Of a stretch of 64,000 nucleotides of DNA, positions 52,241 to 60,471 are shown in pieces. Made by a program: the position numbers and the translations under genes. Within the stretch, counting starts at the first letter, position 1. Every line of letters begins with the position of its first letter. The notes under the pieces were generated by a model that saw only the letters and a program-made list of their open reading frames with translations, had not been told where the DNA came from and did no database searches. The DNA lies in contig NZ_JAAOTJ010000005.1 of assembly GCF_011297335.1 (NCBI RefSeq), forward strand, positions 310,001 to 374,000. The letters run 5' to 3'. The DNA is from Catellatospora methionotrophica. Lineage in GTDB: Bacteria; Actinomycetota; Actinomycetes; Mycobacteriales; Micromonosporaceae.

Positions 52241-52806
52241 GACAGCGCCTTCGGGGCGAGCAGGGTGGTGGGCTCGGCCGAGCAGGCCGCGCCGTCGGAG
52301 ATGGGCAGCCTGATCTCGGCCATGGAGTCCATCCGCTGGTCGATGCTGTTGTCGGCGAGCAGCAGGGTCAGGCTGCCCGCGGCCGCGGTCGGCACCTCGA
52401 TGGCGATCTCCCCCTCGTAGGGCAGGCCAGGCTGCATGACGTGCCCGCCCGTGACCAGGTTCAGGGTGACCCGGTCGGTGGTCTGGTAGACCCGGCCCGC
52501 CCCGTCACGCGCGGCGGCGTACGCGATGCTGGTCGGTTTGAACCGCGCGCCCACCCGCAGCTTGGCGACGATCCAGACCCCCTGGGTGTCCAGAATGGTG
52601 TCGCCGATGCGCAGTGCGGCCGCGCAGCGCACCAGCTGCACCTGGGCGGTGAAGGTGCGGGCGGCGACCTCGGTGCCGACCTCCCCGGCCACCGGGAAGG
52701 GGCGCAGGTTGTGGTTGAAGTTGGGTTCGGCGCTCTGGATGGCCTGACCGGCGGCGAGCGCGGCCAGCACGAAGGCGGCGTATCCCAGGCGGCGCAGCAG
52801 CTTCAC
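52237..52806 (-). CDS. Membrane-anchored hypothetical protein (operon gene 2)
   Basis: 189 aa. N-terminal hydrophobic segment (AAFVLAALAAGQAIQSA) and an extracytoplasmic beta domain with cysteines (VRCAAALRIGDT and GAACSAEP). The layout resembles genes 1 and 3, as if the three were distant relatives (an IgG-like domain on one anchor), but no motif names the family. Start ATG 52806 lies 34 bases after the stop of gene 1. Confidence 0.7.
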   Translation of the reverse strand: MKLLRRLGYAAFVLAALAAGQAIQSAEPNFNHNLRPFPVAGEVGTEVAARTFTAQVQLVRCAAALRIGDTILDTQGVWIVAKLRVGARFKPTSIAYAAARDGAGRVYQTTDRVTLNLVTGGHVMQPGLPYEGEIAIEVPTAAAGSLTLLLADNSIDQRMDSMAEIRLPISDGAACSAEPTTLLAPKALS

Positions 52807-52840
52807 GCGTCTTCTCCCCGGCTGGTGGCGGCGGCCCGGC

Positions 52841-53578
52841 TCACGGGGTGGGTCCCGCGCTCGGGGTGCGGCCGGCCGTCTTCGGGCTCGCGGTCGGCCG
52901 GGGGCCGGGCGACGGCGTGCTGCCCGCCGACGGCGACGGGCTGGCCGAGGGAGCTGCCAGGTCGGCCCGGACCGGCACGGTGACGATGCCCGCGGGTGTG
53001 ACGTCGCCGCCGGTGTCGGAGTCCATCCAGTACCACGCGCTGCTGAGGCTGTCCTCGCGGTAGGTGCGCTGCTTGACGGACACGGTGATCGAGGAGGGCA
53101 CGGGCGCGTCGCCCGACTGCTCCCAGATGAACAGGACGCGCTCGGGCATGTTCGGCTGCAGCAGGCGCAGGCGGCTCTTGTCCCGGTCGAGCGCGGCGTC
53201 GGCGGGGGTGGGGCTGGTCAGGCCCGTCACGCCGTCCAGCGTCAGCAGGTCGGACGGCAGGATGCTGCTCTCGTGGGCGGTGATCCGGACCGTGGCGGTC
53301 AGCACCAGCCAGCGGTTGGTCTCCTTCTCCAGCCGCAGCTTGCCCAGCACCCGCTGGACGACCGCCCCCTCGACGGTGACCTCCCAGGGGCCGCCGTAGA
53401 CGGGCGTGCCCGCGGTGAGCGTCTCCGGTTGCGGGTCGGGCACCGAGTCCAGGCCGCCGAACAGCCCGGACACGCCCAGCAGCACCACGGCCACGGCCCA
53501 GCGCAGGCCGGGCGTCGCCTGATCGAGCAGCCCCCTGGTCACACTGCGGCTCAGGCCGCCCTGCCCCGTGACAGACAC
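52841..53578 (-). CDS. Membrane-anchored hypothetical protein (operon gene 1)
   Basis: 245 aa. Short cytoplasmic part, one membrane segment (WAVAVVLLGVSGLFGG), an extracytoplasmic beta domain (about 55-195; NRWLVLTATVRITAHESS, DLLTLDGVTG) and a Ser/Pro-rich tail (about 205-245). GTG 53578 is favoured by TATGCT (53591-53586) 7 bases upstream, a leaderless signature; ATG 53590 overlaps that hexamer. The middle domain recalls DUF4352-like soluble folds, weakly. First gene of a three-gene unit. Confidence 0.7.
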   Translation of the reverse strand: MSVTGQGGLSRSVTRGLLDQATPGLRWAVAVVLLGVSGLFGGLDSVPDPQPETLTAGTPVYGGPWEVTVEGAVVQRVLGKLRLEKETNRWLVLTATVRITAHESSILPSDLLTLDGVTGLTSPTPADAALDRDKSRLRLLQPNMPERVLFIWEQSGDAPVPSSITVSVKQRTYREDSLSSAWYWMDSDTGGDVTPAGIVTVPVRADLAAPSASPSPSAGSTPSPGPRPTASPKTAGRTPSAGPTP

Positions 53579-53649
53579 GTCGGCGAGCATACGAGACGGA
53601 CGCCTTGCGGCATAACCGAGCCGCGAGGCGTCCGTCGGGAGTGGACGTC

Positions 53650-54483
53650 CTATCCCATCCAGGCGAAGACGGCCGGATCCGGCCCGATGCGGCCGCCGTT
53701 GTCCAGGGTGGCGATCGCGGCCATGTCCTCGTCGTCGAGGGCGAAGTCGAAGACCGCGATGTTCTCGGCGATCCGCGACGGGGTCACCGACTTGGGGATG
53801 ACCACGTTGCCCAACTGCAGGTGCCAGCGCAGCACCACCTGCGCCGGGGTCCTGCCGTGCTTGGCCGCCACCCGCGCCAGCACCGGGTCGTCGAGCAGGC
53901 CCTTGCCCTGGCCGAGCGGGCTCCACGCCTCGGTCGCGATGTCGTGCACCGCATGCAGCTTGCGCAGCTCCTCCTGCGGGAAACGCGGGTGCAGCTCGAT
54001 CTGGTTCACCGCGGGCACCACGTCGAACTCGTCGAGCAGGCGGCTCATGGTCTGCACCGTGAAGTTGGAGACGCCGATGGCGCGTACCCGCTTGTCGGCG
54101 TACAGCTTCTCCAGCGCGCGCCAGGCCTCGGTGTAGCGGTCCTGGGACGGGACCGGCCAGTGGATCAGGTACAGGTCCAGGTAGTCGAGGCCGAGTTTGG
54201 CCAGGCTCTCGTCGAACGCGCGCAGGGCCTGGTCGTACTCGTGCTCGGTGTTCCACAGCTTCGTGGTGACGAACAGCTCCTCGCGGGGCAGCCCGCTGGC
54301 GCGCAGCGCCCGGCCCACGCCCTGCTCGTTGAAGTACAGCTTGGCGGTGTCGATGCTGCGGTAGCCCGACTCCAGCGCCGTGGTGACGGCCTTCTCGGCC
54401 GTGTCGTCGTCGACCTGCCACACGCCGAATCCGAGTTGGGGCATCGGGACGCCGTTGTTGAGGGTCACGTCAGGAACGATCAT
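53650..54483 (-). CDS. Aldo/keto reductase (AKR5-like)
   Basis: 277 aa TIM-barrel NADPH-dependent oxidoreductase. GYRSIDTAKLYFNEQGVGRA holds the catalytic Asp and Tyr, LFVTTKLWNTEH the Lys, LYLIHWPVP the His, and IPKSVTPSRIAENIAVFDF the NADPH-binding segment. Related to 2,5-diketo-gluconate reductases. ATG 54483 is preferred because GGAAGA is 9 bases upstream; ATG 54492 would touch it. Divergent from GH48 with a CebR-type operator in the spacer, though no evidence links the two genes functionally. Confidence 0.92.
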   Translation of the reverse strand: MIVPDVTLNNGVPMPQLGFGVWQVDDDTAEKAVTTALESGYRSIDTAKLYFNEQGVGRALRASGLPREELFVTTKLWNTEHEYDQALRAFDESLAKLGLDYLDLYLIHWPVPSQDRYTEAWRALEKLYADKRVRAIGVSNFTVQTMSRLLDEFDVVPAVNQIELHPRFPQEELRKLHAVHDIATEAWSPLGQGKGLLDDPVLARVAAKHGRTPAQVVLRWHLQLGNVVIPKSVTPSRIAENIAVFDFALDDEDMAAIATLDNGGRIGPDPAVFAWMG

Positions 54484-54590
54484 GCGATCCATTCTTCCAG
54501 TGCTCCGGCCCCCACCGACGGCGGTCCGCGCGGCACGGATCGGTGAATCGACGCGCGCCGTGCCGCACCGCGCGCGAAGGCAGTGACCCC

Positions 54591-54618
54591 TTGCGATGGA
54601 AGCGCTCCCATGTAAGAC
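54591..54618 (+). promoter_or_regulatory. GH48 promoter with CebR-type operator
   Basis: TTGCGA (54591-54596) and TAAGAC (54613-54618) are separated by 16 bp. The spacer carries the palindrome ATGGAAGCGCTCCCAT (54596-54611), which matches 13 of 14 positions of the CebR box TGGGAGCGCTCCCA. The placement suggests repression by a cellobiose-sensing LacI-type regulator blocking RNA polymerase. Confidence 0.75.
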
Positions 54619-54765
54619 TGATCGGAATTCGCGACCGGGAGCCATCGTTCGCGCGACACGGCACGTCAGGGCACGGACGCGCCGTTGCTGCACCGCCGTC
54701 ACCGCTGACGGTTCGAACGGTTTCCCGCCGGGACGTGGTCCCGGCGTCTTCGCGAGGAGTTCATC

Positions 54766-57717
54766 TTGTTGCACCTACTGCGGCGTTCCCGCCACAGAGT
54801 CCTGCGGCGCTCAGGCGCCGTCGCCACGGCGGCGGTCGTCGCCCTCGGCGGTCTGGTGGTGGCGGCGAGCCCGGCCCAGGCCGCAGTCGCCTGCGAGGTC
54901 GTCTACACCGCCAATCCGTGGACCGAAGCCCCCGGCTCCGGCGGGTTCACCGCCAACATGACCCTGAAGAACCTCGGCGACCCGTGGACGAGCTGGACGC
55001 TCGGCTTCACGCTGCCCTCCGGGCAGACCGTCACCCTGCCCGGCTGGTCGGCGAACTTCACCGCGTCCGGCCAGAACATCACCGCCACGAACCTGAACTA
55101 CAACGGCAACGTGCCCGCCAACGGCTCGACCGGCATCGGCTTCAACGGCCGCTGGAGCGGTACGTACTCCTCGCCGACGTCGTTCACGATCAACGGCACG
55201 GCGTGCACCGGGGCCAACCCGGCGCCGACGGTGAGCATCACCGCCCCGGCCAACAACACCCACTACACCGCCCCGGCGGCGTTCACCATCGCGGCGACCG
55301 CGGCGGACACCTCGCCCGGCACCGTGTCGAAGGTGGAGTTCTACCGCGACGGGCTGCTGCTCGGCTCGGACACCGCGTCCCCGTACACCTGGGACGTCTC
55401 GGCGCTGCCGGTCGGCACGTACGTCTTCCAGGCGAAGGCGACCGACAACGGCGGCGCGACCGCGACGGCGAACACCACGGTCGTCGTGGACGCCTCCGTC
55501 GCGCCGAAGATCCTGGTCAACGGTGCCGCGACGGCGGCGGTGAGTGTGCCCGAGGGTGGCACGAACACGTTCAAGGTGAAGCTGTCGGCCGCGCCGTCGG
55601 CGAACCTGACCGTGGCCGTGGCCCGTACTGCCGGTGACACCGACGTGTCGGTCTCCACCGGCGCGACGCTGACGTTCAGCACCACCAACTGGGGCACCGA
55701 GCAGACGGTGACCCTGGCGGCGGCGCAGGACGCGGACAACGCCTCCGGCTCGGCGACGGTCACGGCCAGCGCCACCGGGTACGACCCCGGCGTGGTCACC
55801 GCGACCGAGGCCGACGACGAGGTCAACGTCTACACGCAGCGCTTCATCGAGCAGTACAACAAGATCAAGAACACGGCCAACGGGTACTTCTCGCCCGAGG
55901 GCGTGCCGTACCACTCGATCGAGACCCTGATCGTCGAGGCGCCCGACTACGGCCACGAGACCACCAGCGAGGCGTTCTCCTACTGGCTGTGGCTGGAGGC
56001 CTACTACGGCCGGTTCACCCAGGACTGGACCAGGTTCAACCAGGCCTGGACGGTGATGGAGCAGTACATCATCCCGTCGGCCGCCGACCAGCCCAACGCG
56101 GGCGTCGCGGGCACCCCGCAGTACGCGGCCGAGCACCTCACCCCGGCCAACTACCCCTCGCAGCTCCAGCCGAGCGTCCCCGTCGGGGTCGACCCGCTGC
56201 GCAGCGAGCTGACCAGCACCTACGGCAACGGCAGCATCTACGGCATGCACTGGCTGCTCGACGTCGACAACAAGTACGGCTTCGGCCGGTGCGGCAACGG
56301 GACCACGCGTCCGGCGTACATCAACACCTTCCAGCGGGGCCCGCAGGAGTCGGTGTGGGAGACCATCCCGCAGCCGAGCTGCGACAACCTCAACCACGGC
56401 GGCACCAACGGCTACCTGGACCTGTACGTCAAGGAGTCCAGCGCGCCCGCCGCGCAGTGGAAGTACACCAACGCCCCCGACGCCGACGCCCGCGCCATCG
56501 AGGCGGCCTACTGGGCGCTGACCTGGGCCACCGAGCAGGGCAAGCAGTCGCAGATCGCGTCCACGCTGACCAAGGCGGCGAAGATGGGCGACTACCTGCG
56601 CTACGCCATGTTCGACAAGTACTTCAAGAAGATCGGCAACTGCGTCGGCGCGACCACCTGCGCCGCCGGGACCGGCCGTGACTCGATGCACTACCTGATG
56701 TCCTGGTACTACGCCTGGGGCGGCGGACTCACGTCGGCCTGGTCGTGGCGCATCGGCTCCAGCTTCAACCACTTCGGCTACCAGAACCCCATGGCGGCGT
56801 ACGCCCTGGCCAACGTCAACGCGCTGAAGCCGCAGTCGCCGACCGCGAACGCGGACTGGACGAACAGCTTCAACCGCCAGCTGGAGTTCTACCAGTGGCT
56901 GCAGTCGGCCGAGGGCGGCATCGCCGGCGGCGCGACCAACAGCTGGGCGGGCTCCTACGCGACACCGCCCGCGAACACGCCCACCTTCTACGGCATGTTC
57001 TACGACGAGAAGCCGGTCTACCACGACCCGCCGTCGAACCAGTGGTTCGGCATGCAGGTCTGGTCGATGGGCCGCATCGCCGAGCTGTACTACGCCACCG
57101 GCAACCTCAAGGCCAAGGCGCTGCTCGACAAGTGGGTGCCGTGGGCCGTCGCCAACACCACGGTCAGCGGCACGAACTTCGCCGTCCCGTCCGAGCTGGG
57201 CTGGTCCGGTGCTCCCGCGACCTGGAACCCGTCCAGCCCGGCCGCCAACACCGGCCTGCACGTCACGGTGACCAGCACCGGCCAGGACGTCGGCGTCGCC
57301 GCGTCACTGGCCCGCGCGCTGCTGTTCTACGCCGCCAAGTCCGGCAACGCCGCGGCGAAGACCACCGGCAAGGGCCTCATCGACGCGCTGTACGCCCGCG
57401 CCGAGAGCAAGGGCGTGTCGACGACGGAGACCCGCGGGGACTACTCGCGGTTCGACGACACCTACAACGCCACCACCGGCCAGGGCATCTTCGTCCCGTC
57501 CGGCTGGACCGGCGACATGCCCAACGGTGACATAATCACCGCGGGCAAGACGTTCCTCGATATCCGGTCCTGGTACAAGCAGGACCCGGACTGGGCGAAG
57601 GTGCAGGCCCACCTTGACGGCGGACCCGCCCCGAGCTTCAACTACCACCGGTTCTGGGCGCAGAGCGACGTGGCGATGGCCTTCGCCGACTTCGCCGCCC
57701 TGTTCCCCAACGGCTGA
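54766..57717 (+). CDS. GH48 cellobiohydrolase with N-terminal CBM2 and two Ig-like domains
   Basis: 983 aa. Signal peptide ends SPAQA (~40). CBM2 about 42-148 (CEVVYTANPWTEAPGSGGFT, WSANFTASGQ). An Ig-like domain (~152-243; VEFYRDGLLLGSDTASPYTW) and a Calx-beta-like domain (~248-350) precede a GH48 catalytic module (~355-983; APDYGHETTSEAFSYWLWLE contains the general acid Glu). Processive reducing-end cellulase, key for crystalline cellulose. The CBM2 is N-terminal, while many actinobacterial GH48 enzymes are also CBM2-linked but with simpler linkers. TTG 54766 is supported by GAGGAG 6-7 bases upstream and the signal peptide. A hairpin (54726-54746) lies in the leader. Confidence 0.93.
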   Translation: MLHLLRRSRHRVLRRSGAVATAAVVALGGLVVAASPAQAAVACEVVYTANPWTEAPGSGGFTANMTLKNLGDPWTSWTLGFTLPSGQTVTLPGWSANFTASGQNITATNLNYNGNVPANGSTGIGFNGRWSGTYSSPTSFTINGTACTGANPAPTVSITAPANNTHYTAPAAFTIAATAADTSPGTVSKVEFYRDGLLLGSDTASPYTWDVSALPVGTYVFQAKATDNGGATATANTTVVVDASVAPKILVNGAATAAVSVPEGGTNTFKVKLSAAPSANLTVAVARTAGDTDVSVSTGATLTFSTTNWGTEQTVTLAAAQDADNASGSATVTASATGYDPGVVTATEADDEVNVYTQRFIEQYNKIKNTANGYFSPEGVPYHSIETLIVEAPDYGHETTSEAFSYWLWLEAYYGRFTQDWTRFNQAWTVMEQYIIPSAADQPNAGVAGTPQYAAEHLTPANYPSQLQPSVPVGVDPLRSELTSTYGNGSIYGMHWLLDVDNKYGFGRCGNGTTRPAYINTFQRGPQESVWETIPQPSCDNLNHGGTNGYLDLYVKESSAPAAQWKYTNAPDADARAIEAAYWALTWATEQGKQSQIASTLTKAAKMGDYLRYAMFDKYFKKIGNCVGATTCAAGTGRDSMHYLMSWYYAWGGGLTSAWSWRIGSSFNHFGYQNPMAAYALANVNALKPQSPTANADWTNSFNRQLEFYQWLQSAEGGIAGGATNSWAGSYATPPANTPTFYGMFYDEKPVYHDPPSNQWFGMQVWSMGRIAELYYATGNLKAKALLDKWVPWAVANTTVSGTNFAVPSELGWSGAPATWNPSSPAANTGLHVTVTSTGQDVGVAASLARALLFYAAKSGNAAAKTTGKGLIDALYARAESKGVSTTETRGDYSRFDDTYNATTGQGIFVPSGWTGDMPNGDIITAGKTFLDIRSWYKQDPDWAKVQAHLDGGPAPSFNYHRFWAQSDVAMAFADFAALFPNG

Positions 57718-57737
57718 CCCCGGACAGCCGCAATAAA

Positions 57738-57769
57738 CGGCGGGCGCCCCTGCACAGGGGCGCCCGCCG
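57738..57769 (+). terminator. Terminator after GH48 gene
   Basis: 15-bp perfect stem starting CGGCGGGCGCCCCTG with a minimal loop, 20 bp after the stop codon. Weak T content follows. Confidence 0.75.
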
Positions 57770-57854
57770 CCTTGCCAATCCGCTTCACGCACGGCACCGC
57801 ACCCCGAACCGCGATCAAGGTGCGGACGGTGCCCGGCTCATCGAAAGCACGTTC

Positions 57855-57920
57855 AAGATCTGTTTTTGTGGACGCTGGGTGCCGCTATAGGGGCGTCCAG
57901 CGTCCACAAAAACAAATCTT
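57855..57920. repeat. Long inverted repeat F at convergent junction
   Basis: 24-bp arms (57855-57878 and 57897-57920) with one mismatch, 18-nt loop. Arms begin AAGATCTGTTTTTGTGGACG. The T/A-rich part makes it unusual for this genome. It lies between the convergent GH48 and YesL genes, as do repeats A-E at their own junctions. Confidence 0.8.
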
Positions 57921-57938
57921 GGAGTGGCGCGGCGCGCG

Positions 57939-58502
57939 TCAGGGGACGCGGCGGGTGATGGTGTGGAGGGCGAAGAGGAGGTAGCCGACCAGGAGGGGAG
58001 CGGTTACCGGGAGGATGGAGCCCAGGAGGAAGGCGATGCCTACGACGCCCGCGCTGGTGACGATGAGGGCGGGGCGGGTGACGGCGAGGCGCAGGGCGTG
58101 GCGGTAGGTGTGGCCGCGGCCGAGGAACGGGATGGTCAGGGCGACCAGGCCGAGCACGGCGACCGCCGCGACGGCGGTGACGACCAGGAGTAGTTCGCCG
58201 CCGGGGGCCAGGCCCTGGCGGAGCCAGAAGATGTTCAGGCCGAGCAGGAGTGCGACGGCGAGCACCAGCACGGTGGCCAGGGCTCCGGGGAGCAGGCGGC
58301 GGCCGAAGGTACGCAGCAGGTCGCGGGTGCCGGGCCAGTGGCCGTCGGTGAAGCGTTGGTGCACCGCTTCGGCTCCGGCGGCGACGGCGGCGCCGGTCGT
58401 CACGACCGGCACCGCCGCGACGGTCACCAGGATGCCGACCAGGGCGAGGTCGGCGGCGTCACGCAGGGTGTCGCGCCAGTCCGTGGTGGTCGTCGCCGTC
58501 AT
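57939..58502 (-). CDS. DUF624/YesL-like membrane protein of the sugar-uptake operon
   Basis: 187 aa with about five hydrophobic segments (LVGILVTVAAVPVVTTGAAV, LLLVVTAVAAVAVLGLVAL, TSAGVVGIAFLLGSIL). YesL-type proteins accompany carbohydrate ABC importers and often have the start WRDTLRDAADLALVGI-like region seen here. Role unknown. ATG 58502 is 3 bp after the stop of the permease gene, so it is the last gene of the operon. Repeat F follows. Confidence 0.75.
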   Translation of the reverse strand: MTATTTTDWRDTLRDAADLALVGILVTVAAVPVVTTGAAVAAGAEAVHQRFTDGHWPGTRDLLRTFGRRLLPGALATVLVLAVALLLGLNIFWLRQGLAPGGELLLVVTAVAAVAVLGLVALTIPFLGRGHTYRHALRLAVTRPALIVTSAGVVGIAFLLGSILPVTAPLLVGYLLFALHTITRRVP

Positions 58503-58505
58503 GGT

Positions 58506-59339
58506 TCAGCCCTTCAGTCCGCTGGTGTTGATGCCCTGGACCAGGAAGCGCTGGAAGCCCAGGAAGAACAGGAACACCGGAAGCAGGGACAGTACCGACA
58601 TCGCCAGCATCGGCCCGATGGAGGTCTGGCCGCTGGAGTCGATGAACAGCCGCAGCGCCACGGGCACGGTGTAGCTGGGCACGCTGGGCAGGTAGACGAG
58701 CTGGGTGAAGAAGTCGTTCCAGGTCCAGATGAAGGAGAAGATCGCGGTCGTGATCAGGGCCGGTCGCGACAGCGGGAGGATGACGTGCCAGAACGTGCGG
58801 TACGGGTCACAACCGTCGATCTTGGCAGCGTCGTCGAGTTCGCGGGGGATGCCCCGCATGAACTGGACCATGAGGAAGATGAAGAAGGCCTCGGTGGCCA
58901 GCAGCTTCGGCAGGATCAGCGGCAGCGGGGTGTCGATCCAGCCGAACTCGCTGAACATGACGTACTGCGGGACGATCAGCACGTGGCCGGGCAGCAGCAG
59001 CGTCGCGATCATGAGCGCGAAGTAGCCCTTGCGGCCCCAGAACCGCAACCGCGCGAAGGCGTACGCGGTGACCAGGCACGATGCCGCGTTGGCCACGACC
59101 GTGGCCAGCGAGATCAGGATGCTGTTGCCGAAGAAGCGGCCGAAGCTGACCCCGGGGATGTAGCTCCACCCGTCGGCGTAGTTCGACCAGGTCAGCTCCT
59201 GCGGCCAGATGGAGAGGTTGCTGCTGACCTCGGTCGGCGACTTCAGCGACGAGCCGAGCACCCAGATCAGCGGGTAGAGCACGATCGCCAGCACACCGAG
59301 CAGAGCGAGCACCCGCACCCATCCACGTACGCGGGCCAT
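58506..59339 (-). CDS. Carbohydrate ABC transporter permease (MalG type)
   Basis: 277 aa, six membrane segments, with the EAA loop ELDDAAKIDGCDPYRTFWHV that contacts the ATPase. It forms a heterodimer with the upstream permease. Its ATG overlaps the stop of that gene by one base (TGATG), showing tight coupling. RBS GGAGAG 6 bases upstream. No ATPase gene is present in the operon; actinobacteria usually share one MsiK-type ATPase among importers. Confidence 0.93.
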   Translation of the reverse strand: MARVRGWVRVLALLGVLAIVLYPLIWVLGSSLKSPTEVSSNLSIWPQELTWSNYADGWSYIPGVSFGRFFGNSILISLATVVANAASCLVTAYAFARLRFWGRKGYFALMIATLLLPGHVLIVPQYVMFSEFGWIDTPLPLILPKLLATEAFFIFLMVQFMRGIPRELDDAAKIDGCDPYRTFWHVILPLSRPALITTAIFSFIWTWNDFFTQLVYLPSVPSYTVPVALRLFIDSSGQTSIGPMLAMSVLSLLPVFLFFLGFQRFLVQGINTSGLKG

Positions 59340-60322
59340 CAGTTCTCTCCGTCCGAGTAGTGCACCCAGAACTTCCCGGTGCTGAAGAAGACGATCGTGA
59401 TCAGGCCGATCGCCGCCAGGAAGATCCAGGCCAGCGCGGACGCGTACCCCATCTGGAAGTCGGTGAAGGCCTTGTCGTAGATGTGCAGCGTGTAGAGCTT
59501 CGTGGAGCCCAGCGGCCCGCCGGTGCCGTTGCTGATCACGAACGCCGAGGTGAAGCCCTGGAAACCGTTGATCGTCTCCAGCAGCAGGTTGAAGAAGATG
59601 ACCGGCGACAGCATCGGCAGCGTGATGTGGAAGAACTGCCGCCGCTTGCTGGCCCCGTCGACCTGCGCGGCCTCGTACAGCTCGGTGGGCACCTGCTTGA
59701 GCCCGGCCAGGAAGATGACCATCGGCGCGCCGAACTGCCAGATGGTGAGCACCATCAGGGTGGCCAGCGCCCAGTCCGGGTCGTTGATCCAGTTGTTGCC
59801 CTCGATGCCGAACAGGCTCAGGCCCGCGTTGAACGCGCCCTCGCCGTTGAACATCGCCACCCAGACCAGGGCCAGCGCCACCGAGCCGCCGAGCAGCGAC
59901 GGCAGGTAGAACATGCCCCGGAACAGGCCGACGCCGCGGCGTTCCCGGTTGAGCAGCAGGGCCACGCCGAGCGAGGCGGCCAGCTTCAGCGGGATCGCGA
60001 TCAGGCCGAAGGTGAGGGTGACCCGCACCGACTGCCAGAAGGTCGGATCGGCGGTGAAGATCTTCTTGTAGTTGTCGAAGCCGACCCACTCCACGAACTC
60101 CCAGCTCGACAGGACGTCGTAGTTGGTGAAGCTCAGGTAGAGCGAGAGCAGCATGGGGAACGCGGTGATCGTCATCAGGCCGATCAGCCACGGGGAGAGG
60201 AAGACGTAGCCCGCCAGGCCCTCGGAGCGGCGGGAGGCGTAGTTCTTGCGCCGGCCGCGCACCGGCGGCGGCGATGGCGCCGGAACCGGGAGGGCCGGTC
60301 GGGAAGCCGTGGTGAGTGCCAC
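59339..60322 (-). CDS. Carbohydrate ABC transporter permease (MalF type)
   Basis: 327 aa. Pro-rich N-terminus, six membrane segments from about residue 37, EAA loop ELYEAAQVDGASKRRQFFHI. GTG 60322 with AAGGGGA 7 bases upstream. A 13-bp hairpin separates it from the binding-protein gene, which is usual for setting a higher level of binding protein than permease. Confidence 0.92.
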   Translation of the reverse strand: MALTTASRPALPVPAPSPPPVRGRRKNYASRRSEGLAGYVFLSPWLIGLMTITAFPMLLSLYLSFTNYDVLSSWEFVEWVGFDNYKKIFTADPTFWQSVRVTLTFGLIAIPLKLAASLGVALLLNRERRGVGLFRGMFYLPSLLGGSVALALVWVAMFNGEGAFNAGLSLFGIEGNNWINDPDWALATLMVLTIWQFGAPMVIFLAGLKQVPTELYEAAQVDGASKRRQFFHITLPMLSPVIFFNLLLETINGFQGFTSAFVISNGTGGPLGSTKLYTLHIYDKAFTDFQMGYASALAWIFLAAIGLITIVFFSTGKFWVHYSDGEN

Positions 60323-60369
60323 GCGCGGTCCCCTTCCAGGAACGAGATCGATGAACGGCGGAAATGGAA

Positions 60370-60403
60370 CGGGCCCGGCCCGGATACGGCCGGGCCGGGC
60401 CCG
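60370..60403 (-). terminator. Intercistronic hairpin between binding-protein and permease genes
   Basis: CGGGCCCGGCCCG (60370-60382) pairs with 60391-60403 around an 8-nt loop. No T tract; more likely an mRNA-stabilising or partial-termination element than a full stop. Confidence 0.6.
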
Positions 60404-60471
60404 CGACCGCTGGCGGCGTCTCGGCGGGGCGACTGTACGGCGGCCCGCCGAGACTGCTCACCAGCGTCCGG

